IMG/VR virus record: IMGVR_UViG_3300034068_001120
Span: 38,842 to 102,841 of that record
Length of the DNA stretch: 64,000 bases
Source: a virus
Strand: one strand, 5' to 3'
Numbering within the stretch: position 1 is the stretch's first letter; each line of letters begins with the position of its first letter. The notes beneath the pieces were generated by a model. That model did not search any database and was not told the DNA's origin. It was given only the letters and a program-made list of their open reading frames with translations. A program made the translations under genes and the position numbers. Of the stretch, positions 52,584 through 64,000 are shown in pieces.

Positions 52584-54956
52584 TTAGAAAGTTCCACCGT
52601 CAATTAACGTTGCAGAGAGTTCTCCAGATGCAGCATTGTATGTCAATGTTGAATTTATCTTTGCTGGTAAATTTCCAGGGGTACTATCGGTAACGAATGT
52701 AATAAAACATGTTGTATCTGATGAGTCTGCAAGAACTGCTATATTGGTCGCATTTGTTGCGGTTCCTGTAAGAGTGGCGGTAATGGTTCCTGCGGTAAAT
52801 CCACCACTAGCATCTCTTGCAACTATAGCACTGGCAGTATTCGCACTTGTTGCAGTTGTTGCAGAATTTGAAACTTTACCCGCAGTTGCTATAGTTGCTA
52901 ACTTGGTATCGACGATACCTGCAGCTGCATTGATATCATTATTTGATATAATACCTGCGGCAAAGGAAGAATTCCATGTACCACTTGTAATAGTACCGAC
53001 TTGTGTCAGCGAAGATCCAGTTATACCAGCACCCAGTGCGGAAGAATTAAGAACTGTTGTTCCACCAATTTTATAGGATTTACCCGAAAGAACATTAAGA
53101 TCCACAGTAGACAACCACGAAGTACTAGAATGTTCGTATGCGAAAGAAATTCCTGTTCCTACACCAATTGCAATACCAGCACCAGTAGAAAGAGAAGCAC
53201 TATTTAATGTAAGACCCATTGTTATGTTAAAGTCTTCAACATTAAGGGTTGTGGTATTAAGGGTTGTGGTACTTCCTTGAACTGTGAAATCGCCGTTTAC
53301 TATAACAGAACCTGCAAATGTTGCAGTGCCACCTATAACTCCAACATTTAATGCGGTTGCTGCGCCTGCAAAGTTAACAGTGGTTGCAGTTGCATTAATA
53401 AGACTAAAAGTTGTACTTGGAGTAGTCAGACTTGTAGTGATGGCAGGATCTGTTCCAAATACAGCCACACCAGTACCAGTTTCATCAGTAAGTGCAGTAC
53501 GCAGATGTGAAGAAGTAAATGAACCTAATGTTGTTCCGTTTCCAATGGATGTAATAGCACCTGTTAGATTTGCATTAGTGGTAACGGTACCCGCTACAAG
53601 TCCTGAAGCAGTACCTGTTATATTAGTACCAACCAACTGTGTTGGTGTGCCAAAAGTTCCACCACTAGTAGAGATACCCGCAGAGAATGTGTTGACTGCA
53701 GTAAAGGTATTGGCAACAGAAGTAGTTACACCACCAACTGCACCTGTGAGTCCGTTGAAACTAGAAACTCCTGTAACAGCACCTGTTGCACCGTTGAAAG
53801 TTCGAACGCCGATATTTGTAATAGTAACTGCGCCAGTTGCACCAGATACGGAAATTCCAGTTCCTGCTACTGCCGAAGAAACAACTGTTGTAGTCAATGC
53901 AACAGTTCCTGTTGCATCTGGCAGAGTGATTAAATTATTTGTTGTTGGAAAGCCCGCGTGAAAGTTTGTATATGTATTTCCAGGTTTGAAGCTAATATAA
54001 TTTGGGTCTACATTCGACTCGGAATCTGTCTTTGTTTGAAGAACCAGAGCACCGCCATAAACGGATACAGTACCCAGACCTGATGGAAGATTTGTTACTG
54101 TTAAAACTGTTGGACTACCTATACCGCTAGTTTCGGATGTTGGAGCAATAACAACGCTACCAAATGGAGATACAGTCAGGGTATTTCCAGTTCCAGAAGC
54201 AGTGGTAATAGTTGCAACAGTATTTCCAACTTGAATTGTTGGATTTCTAAGATTAAGAGTACCAGTAGCAGCACCCATAGTAATTGCAGTTGCTGCACCA
54301 CCGATACCTAAACTAGTTGCAACACTATTAAATACAGTTGCATTTCCTGCTGTTGTAGTTGTAAGAGTTGCTGGAGTATTATTAATACTAACAGAACCCG
54401 TTGTGTTTATATTTACAGCATTTAAATTGCCACCACTTACGGTGATACCAGCAGAGAATGTTTGGGCTGCGGTAAAGGTATTGGCAACCGAAGTAGTCAC
54501 ACCACCCACTGCTCCTGTGAGTCCGTTGAAACTAGAAACTCCTGTAACGGCTCCTGTTGCACCGTTGAAGGTCTGAACACCGATATTTGTAATTGTGACT
54601 GCACCAGTTGCACCAGATACCGAAATTCCAGTTCCTGCTACTGCTGATCCTACTCCTGTAACAGCACCTGTTGCGCCGTTGAAACTAGAAACACCAGTTG
54701 CACTTGCTATTATTTTCGCACCAATTCGTTGCTCAATTGCATATTGTGTTGCAAGAGAGGTTTGTGCAGAGGTATCTGTCCATGTTCCAGTAGTGCCAAT
54801 TTGTGCACCAACCCAGACTGGATTTCCACCAGAAATACCAACATAGAGTTGGTTTGCGGTTAATCCAGATCCTTGAACAAGTGCCATTTCACCATAGGAA
54901 AGGCCGGCGGGTGCAGCTGCAGTTTGTGATCGTTTAATTGTAATTTTAGATGCCAT
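52584..54956 (-). CDS. large tail fibre protein
   Basis: 790 aa. N-terminus ASKITIKRSQTAAAPAGLSY-GEMAL is the fibre attachment module also in 50998-52344. The body is made of repeats (SSFNGATGAVTGV, VANTFTA.QTFSAGI, AGTGISVSGATGAVTITN), low in charge, long beta-structure. It ends LIDGGTF. Perfect late promoter upstream with AAAGGAA. Confidence 0.8.
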   Translation of the reverse strand: MASKITIKRSQTAAAPAGLSYGEMALVQGSGLTANQLYVGISGGNPVWVGAQIGTTGTWTDTSAQTSLATQYAIEQRIGAKIIASATGVSSFNGATGAVTGVGSAVAGTGISVSGATGAVTITNIGVQTFNGATGAVTGVSSFNGLTGAVGGVTTSVANTFTAAQTFSAGITVSGGNLNAVNINTTGSVSINNTPATLTTTTAGNATVFNSVATSLGIGGAATAITMGAATGTLNLRNPTIQVGNTVATITTASGTGNTLTVSPFGSVVIAPTSETSGIGSPTVLTVTNLPSGLGTVSVYGGALVLQTKTDSESNVDPNYISFKPGNTYTNFHAGFPTTNNLITLPDATGTVALTTTVVSSAVAGTGISVSGATGAVTITNIGVRTFNGATGAVTGVSSFNGLTGAVGGVTTSVANTFTAVNTFSAGISTSGGTFGTPTQLVGTNITGTASGLVAGTVTTNANLTGAITSIGNGTTLGSFTSSHLRTALTDETGTGVAVFGTDPAITTSLTTPSTTFSLINATATTVNFAGAATALNVGVIGGTATFAGSVIVNGDFTVQGSTTTLNTTTLNVEDFNITMGLTLNSASLSTGAGIAIGVGTGISFAYEHSSTSWLSTVDLNVLSGKSYKIGGTTVLNSSALGAGITGSSLTQVGTITSGTWNSSFAAGIISNNDINAAAGIVDTKLATIATAGKVSNSATTATSANTASAIVARDASGGFTAGTITATLTGTATNATNIAVLADSSDTTCFITFVTDSTPGNLPAKINSTLTYNAASGELSATLIDGGTF

Positions 54957-54974
54957 AGTTGATTCCTTTATTTC

Positions 54975-54982
54975 TATTTATA
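54975..54982 (-). promoter_or_regulatory. T4-type late promoter of the large fibre gene
   Basis: TATAAATA, minus strand, 18 nt before the ATG at 54956. Confidence 0.8.
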
Positions 54983-54986
54983 ATGG

Positions 54987-55505
54987 CTAAAACTCTCCAC
55001 CATCCATAGTCATATTATCCACAGGTTCTATTAAAGAATTTGCAGTAGCACCAAAAATACCCGTAGAAGTCACTATTTGACCAGTAACAATTAAATCCTC
55101 AGTTAAATAGAGACTAGATCCTCTAATAGGACCAGTAAAAGTCACACCATCCAGAACGTTTAAAGTAGATGCGGAGCCTTGTGTTGTACCATCGGGAAAT
55201 ATAATATAACTAGGATTATATATTGTTCCAAATTGAAATGATCCAGGAGTAGTTAATAGTCCATCCTCTTCTATAAATTTAAATGTACTAACTACTTGTG
55301 TATCTGTTGAATCCGCATTAGTAAACTGTATTGCTCCTGCGCCTCCTTTAATTGATGGTATGACTACCACACCAGAGGTTGCACCGATTATGGAGAATTT
55401 ACCGTCTATGGATACTATGGATAATACTGTAGGAACAACAGCATTCTGCCTATCAAGAGCAATTTTTTCTCTGATTTTTTGTAATTTGGCATTAACATAT
55501 TCCAT
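54987..55505 (-). CDS. fibre-type protein sharing its C-terminus with the next gene
   Basis: 172 aa. Helical N-terminus (YVNAKLQKIREKIALDRQNA) then beta-rich. Its last ~40 residues (VTGQIVTSTGIFGATANSLI, EPVDNMTMDGGEF) are nearly the same as those of 55606-55968, also at DNA level. Late promoter ends 7 nt before the ATG, so the mRNA would be leaderless. Confidence 0.7.
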   Translation of the reverse strand: MEYVNAKLQKIREKIALDRQNAVVPTVLSIVSIDGKFSIIGATSGVVVIPSIKGGAGAIQFTNADSTDTQVVSTFKFIEEDGLLTTPGSFQFGTIYNPSYIIFPDGTTQGSASTLNVLDGVTFTGPIRGSSLYLTEDLIVTGQIVTSTGIFGATANSLIEPVDNMTMDGGEF

Positions 55506-55512
55506 ACGTGTT

Positions 55513-55520
55513 TATTTATA
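55513..55520 (-). promoter_or_regulatory. T4-type late promoter, near-leaderless
   Basis: TATAAATA, minus strand, 7 nt before the ATG at 55505. Confidence 0.75.
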
Positions 55521-55605
55521 TGAATCTTCTATATTTGTAAATATAGCAATGTTATGAGTCTTTCTACTTTATCAGTATTTTAGAATTTTTTTTCTGTGTA
55601 TATCA

Positions 55606-55968
55606 TTAAAACTCTCCACCATCCATATTCATATTATCCACAGGTTCTATTAAAGAATTTGCCGTTGCACCAAAAACTCCTGTAGAAGTCACTATTCGAC
55701 CTGTAACCACCAAATCTCCTGTCATATAAACCGTTGAACCAAATGTTGCACCGTTTGAGGAAATGCCCGTATTAAATGTATTGAGTGCCGTAAAGGTATT
55801 TGCTACAGAAGTAGTAACACCATGTACCGCACCTGTGAGTCCATTAAAAGAAGAAACATAATTTGTAGTACCTAATGCTTTCCAATACGATCCACTCCAT
55901 ATCCACGATTTGGCATCATATGAATACGTGTCGTTTGTGGCAGGACCATTTGGAAAATTAATTGGCAT
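55606..55968 (-). CDS. short fibre-type protein
   Basis: 120 aa. MPINFPNGPATNDTYSYDAK-S-W then W-x-W-x-G-x-Y-W-K, a block at the start of many phage fibres, followed by [10 protein letters not shown] and VANTFTALNTF modules found in 52584-54956, and the shared C-terminus with DGGEF. It looks like a shortened fibre made by duplication. Confidence 0.7.
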   Translation of the reverse strand: MPINFPNGPATNDTYSYDAKSWIWSGSYWKALGTTNYVSSFNGLTGAVHGVTTSVANTFTALNTFNTGISSNGATFGSTVYMTGDLVVTGRIVTSTGVFGATANSLIEPVDNMNMDGGEF

Positions 55969-55970
55969 AC

Positions 55971-58847
55971 TTACCAGAACCTAAGAGTGCGCCACATTTC
56001 TTGACCCGTATGTCGCATAATATAAAGATATTTCAAACCATCAGCAGTTGTTACAATTTCCATACGATTACCAAGAACTGCGGCACCGTGTGCATAAGGA
56101 GTTGTAGTTTCTCCATTCATTTGGAATGTCTGCAAGTCTATTGAATACACTCTTCCTGTTGCGTCTTTAGTAAAGAAGTAAGTGTCTTCGCCATCATAAA
56201 CAAACATCGTGCCAGTTGTAAGAGTAACTGTTTGTGGTGTAAATACAGGACTCACATCCCATGTGTTTGAAGGAATATCATACAGATCAAATCCGTTACT
56301 TGCACCACCACGATTTGAGATCAACCATCTTCCTGCCTTAGCAGTATCAGCAATACCAAACAACCATGTTATATTTGTTCCTGTTGAACGAGCAGCAATC
56401 TCATAGATTACATACACCGAGGTTGTATCCGTAGTTACAGCAGATGCAATAGTAATTACTGTGGCAGTATTAGATGTAATAGCAATTTCGTTTCCTATAC
56501 CTGTACCTGCAACAATTCTTACACGCTTACCTGCAAGAATATTTACTGTCCAGTTCTTATTAGCATCAGTAATAGTTGTAGATACACCACCAGTAGTCAC
56601 AACACCAAACGCATCTAAAATCTCATACTTTGTAGTTGCATCAGGTGTTGCAACACCCCATGATGCTACAGTAAGAGTAGTGGCTGTATTTGATGTAATT
56701 GTAGATTCGTTCCCAATTCCAGTTCCAGAAACAACTCGTACTTTACAGTTTAACCATTGATTGATATTCCAATTTTTAGTGGAGTCAACAAGAGTTGTAG
56801 CAGTTCCAGATGTTGCCCAACCGTTTCTTTGTTTGGTCAATACTTTATTTGTTTGCATAGAACCAAAACAATTAATTTCTTGAATTACATAACGGCTTGT
56901 TCCGTTTACTGCTGCTGTAATAGTAGGAACTGTAATTGTTGTAGCAGTATTCGAAGTAATTCTTCTACTCTGTATTGTTGGAGTAATACCAGCAGTCTGA
57001 ATGTGAACAATCTTTCCTGTATGTTCATTGGTATCCCATGTAGCAGTAGCATCTACAAGTACAGTCACAGATTGTGAACTTGCAGCAGTTGGTGATGCAG
57101 TTGCCGAAGCATTTGCAGCAATAGAGAAAGTAGTCTGTGAGCCTATACCGATAGTTGCAAACACCGCATTAAAGGTAGTTTCTGTAGCACAACCCGCAAT
57201 AGTTACCGATTCACCATGACGGAAATCGTGATTCGTAGCAGTTGTAACAACTGCACTTTTTCCAGTAGTTACAGTTAAAGTTAATGATGTACCACTACCA
57301 CCTGTAGTAGCACTACTGGTAATAGCAGCATAGTTGATGCCACTATTTGCAAGTTGAACAGAAGTAACTGCACCACCTGTTGTTACCTCTGTCACATAAG
57401 CAGTAGCAAGAGTTCCTGTTGTCGAAAGAGTAACAAGATCACCAACAACATAATTTGTTCCTGCTGCATTCACTGCAACTGTCAAAATACCAGTGGCATT
57501 ATATACAATACCACTCACACCATATCCTTCATGTGGTGCGCCATATGTTGCACCAGCATATGGAGTTGCCGAAATATTTCTAGCAATTCCCGTATCACTT
57601 ACATGACCAGTAGACCAAATATCTGCTTCTACTCCATATTGGAACATTGCAGCACTTGCATTTCCCGATAACCATAATTTATCAGTATCTCCATATATTG
57701 CATATTGTGAAGTTGCATCAGGTGTAATATCCCATTTTCTAGCAATCCACATGGTTGTGTCATTGTGTCCAACGATTCTTCTTCGTTGTCCAATACCAGT
57801 GCCACTTGTAATACGAACTTGATAATTCGCATAACGATCATAATCCATCGTTGCACCACTATTTACTAGTGTTCTTGAGGTTGCAGAAGATGCAGTAAGT
57901 CCACTTACATATGCACCTGCTGCTTCACCTGTTCGATCTATAGAAAAATCAGTTCCCAGTGCAGCGGTTAGGTGACCACCAATAGGTGTCTTGGTCATCC
58001 ATGTATCGGTTAAAATATCATAAAATTGCATAGAAGAAAAAGGAGTTGCTGCTGCGGATGAAATTAACCACAAACCACCAGCAAGAATCATATAAACAGA
58101 ACTTTCGTCAGGTGTTACAGTCCATGCAGTATCAACAGTTAATACTGATGATTCAATCACATAGTGTGCCTGTGATCCTGCTGTTGTTACAGGAACCGCA
58201 TATGGAGTAACAGCAGAAAATCCAGTATTGTTAAAAGAATCAATTGCTTGAAAATTGGTATCAAAAAAGGTTAATGATGTCGTATCATTGTATGAAATTC
58301 TACGAATTTGTGTTTGACCTGTACCATACACTAAACGACATTGATAACCATCCCATTGGTTGACTCTCCACTTCTTTGTAGAGTCTGCAATAGATACGAG
58401 TGCTGTAGTATTTGTAAATGCAGTGATAACACCAAAGTCTGCTATTTCTGCATCTGCTAGTTCAGTAATGGTTCGTTCTTGTCCTGCACCTTTACCTGCA
58501 ATAATACGAATTTTAATATTATCAGGAAGATGCGAATGGCGACTAAATCCTGCTACAGTAATAGTAGTAGACGATGCTGCAATAGCATGACCACGATATC
58601 CAGAGTATGCTGAATATTTCATACTCACTGCTGTAAGTGGTGCGATATTGGGAGCAGCACACTCTTGCCATGTATCAGCATAGGTATCATATCTCCACAT
58701 TGCTTGAGCAACAAGATAGTACATATATCGTGCAGCAAGATCACTTGAAGCAAGGGTAGAAGTTGCAGAAGTTGCTGTTGGAGCAAAGCGCATCCATTCA
58801 AATACTGGTAGATCTACTTGTGTTTTTAATAAATTTGTTACTGCCAT
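55971..58847 (-). CDS. large baseplate or tail-surface protein with internal repeats
   Basis: 958 aa. Several copies of a ~50-residue unit are visible: W..N.W....VRIV.GTGIGNE..ITSNTATT.T, then P-D-A/T-T-x-Y-x-I. Copies lie around 95-200, 320-380 and 600-800. Trp-containing beta modules like this occur in large phage structural proteins. The ends (QVDLPVFEWMRFAPTATSAT and YIMRHTGQEMWRTLRFW) are non-repeated. Late by position. No exact family recognised. Confidence 0.7.
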   Translation of the reverse strand: MAVTNLLKTQVDLPVFEWMRFAPTATSATSTLASSDLAARYMYYLVAQAMWRYDTYADTWQECAAPNIAPLTAVSMKYSAYSGYRGHAIAASSTTITVAGFSRHSHLPDNIKIRIIAGKGAGQERTITELADAEIADFGVITAFTNTTALVSIADSTKKWRVNQWDGYQCRLVYGTGQTQIRRISYNDTTSLTFFDTNFQAIDSFNNTGFSAVTPYAVPVTTAGSQAHYVIESSVLTVDTAWTVTPDESSVYMILAGGLWLISSAAATPFSSMQFYDILTDTWMTKTPIGGHLTAALGTDFSIDRTGEAAGAYVSGLTASSATSRTLVNSGATMDYDRYANYQVRITSGTGIGQRRRIVGHNDTTMWIARKWDITPDATSQYAIYGDTDKLWLSGNASAAMFQYGVEADIWSTGHVSDTGIARNISATPYAGATYGAPHEGYGVSGIVYNATGILTVAVNAAGTNYVVGDLVTLSTTGTLATAYVTEVTTGGAVTSVQLANSGINYAAITSSATTGGSGTSLTLTVTTGKSAVVTTATNHDFRHGESVTIAGCATETTFNAVFATIGIGSQTTFSIAANASATASPTAASSQSVTVLVDATATWDTNEHTGKIVHIQTAGITPTIQSRRITSNTATTITVPTITAAVNGTSRYVIQEINCFGSMQTNKVLTKQRNGWATSGTATTLVDSTKNWNINQWLNCKVRVVSGTGIGNESTITSNTATTLTVASWGVATPDATTKYEILDAFGVVTTGGVSTTITDANKNWTVNILAGKRVRIVAGTGIGNEIAITSNTATVITIASAVTTDTTSVYVIYEIAARSTGTNITWLFGIADTAKAGRWLISNRGGASNGFDLYDIPSNTWDVSPVFTPQTVTLTTGTMFVYDGEDTYFFTKDATGRVYSIDLQTFQMNGETTTPYAHGAAVLGNRMEIVTTADGLKYLYIMRHTGQEMWRTLRFW

Positions 58848-58859
58848 ATATTTCCTTAA

Positions 58860-59489
58860 TTATGTAAATGAAAGTTTAGATCGAATTGCGGATGCATAAC
58901 ATGCTTGAGCGTCATTGGCTACACGCCACAACTGATGAACTGGTGCTTCTACAACAATTCCCACAAATGGAGTGGAAGCCACGGTATACGGATTTGATGT
59001 ATTATTTGGCGCAAATTGCGACGTAATAAAATTTCCACCAGACATTGATGCGGTAACCGTTCCCGAAACAGGAATAGTTGCATTAAGTTCAGTTGGGTTG
59101 GATGAATTGTTTGCGCCAATTGCTTCAATGGTTACTCGTTGTCGCAACTTGCTGTCTACAACAGCATTGCTTTCAAGCAATTTATTCATTCTTCGCAATA
59201 GATTATGGAGAGTCTCCTCGTAGGAGGGAAGATCCACATAAATTTGCAAGCGATCAGTTGATGCCATTGCAGAAGTATTATAATCCAATGTGAGAATATT
59301 ATTATTAAAACTTACAGCACCAGTTGTTGAATCTGCAAAATTGTAAATAATGGTGTTGGCAGTAGTATTAGTTATCAGAAGAAAGTTTTCAAGTGCCATA
59401 GTCTGAGCAAGACCACTCAATGTAATGGTATTTGCTGCTGGAGTGAAAGTGTAACTTCCTACTGCGTCTGTTCCTAATAATTTCTTCAT
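58860..59489 (-). CDS. structural protein
   Basis: 209 aa. Beta-rich N-terminal half (GSYTFTPAANTITLSGLAQT), a helical middle (YEETLHNLLRRMNKLLESNA), and a C-terminal part ending SAIRSKLSFT. It fits a tail or baseplate component between two fibre-type genes. Perfect late promoter with AAGGAG. Confidence 0.65.
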   Translation of the reverse strand: MKKLLGTDAVGSYTFTPAANTITLSGLAQTMALENFLLITNTTANTIIYNFADSTTGAVSFNNNILTLDYNTSAMASTDRLQIYVDLPSYEETLHNLLRRMNKLLESNAVVDSKLRQRVTIEAIGANNSSNPTELNATIPVSGTVTASMSGGNFITSQFAPNNTSNPYTVASTPFVGIVVEAPVHQLWRVANDAQACYASAIRSKLSFT

Positions 59490-59501
59490 ATTTCTCCTTT
59501 G

Positions 59502-64000
<4,499 letters not shown>

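Overview
The window is part of the genome of a large T4-like tailed phage (a myovirus) that infects a Gram-negative host. The evidence is a gp32-type single-stranded DNA-binding protein at the left edge with a gp33-like late co-activator beside it, T4-type late promoters (TATAAATA), many proteins that begin with a T4-style capsid-targeting peptide, and a long block of tail-fibre and baseplate-type genes. Gram-negative host: the phage encodes lipoproteins with lipoboxes and a beta-barrel protein ending in Phe. Sequence resemblance is closest to the T4-like phages of marine and freshwater bacteria, but the host cannot be named from the sequence.

Layout. (1) 1-6 kb, minus strand: gp32, gp33-like, a Gly/Tyr-rich lipoprotein, small unknown genes, and scattered tRNAs (Glu, Ile, Leu) plus a 59-nt tRNA-like remnant. 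(2) 6-9.5 kb: a basic internal head protein and two paralogous virion proteins. (3) 9.5-18.2 kb, minus strand: a dense, largely stop/start-overlapping operon with a metallophosphoesterase, small zinc-finger and membrane proteins, a UV damage endonuclease (UvsE), an ATP-dependent DNA ligase and tRNA-Lys. (4) 18.2-20.6 kb: a plus-strand internal-protein candidate, tRNA-Arg, an FmdB-like zinc ribbon, a zincin-like protein and a 600-bp noncoding repeat region. (5) 20.4-32 kb, minus strand: an array of mostly single-gene units, each with its own sigma70-like promoter (TTGACA, 16-bp spacer, TATACT) and intrinsic terminator, separated by a recurring element (two 10-bp direct repeats of CGTCATAGTT type plus GTCCGATAA). 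It holds a MoxR-type AAA+ ATPase, a metallopeptidase-VWA protein, a GP88-type protein and many unknowns. Five genes have no 5' leader. Five others share a structured 5' leader with compensatory base changes. One unit appears to make only a ~78-nt RNA.

(6) 32-46.9 kb: late and metabolic genes: internal head proteins (DUF5872-like, DUF6321-like, nucleotidyltransferase, HNH), an outer-membrane beta-barrel protein, a class II (B12-dependent) ribonucleotide reductase, a trypsin-like lipoprotein, a RuvC-like resolvase, a staphylococcal-nuclease homologue, membrane proteins and a PD-(D/E)XK nuclease. (7) 46.9-64 kb, minus strand: structural genes, including a BspA-like repeat protein, YadA-like and other tail fibres, and two collagen-like (Gly-X-Y) fibre proteins, the last running off the right edge.

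How it fits together: sigma70-like promoters drive early genes, gp33 (with a sliding clamp and late sigma outside this window) would drive the TATAAATA genes, and the late genes build the tail and fill the head with proteins that are probably cleaved by a gp21-type protease and delivered with the DNA. The most novel signals are the shared capsid-targeting peptide on at least nine genes, the conserved leader RNA, the promoter-upstream repeat array and the leaderless early genes.
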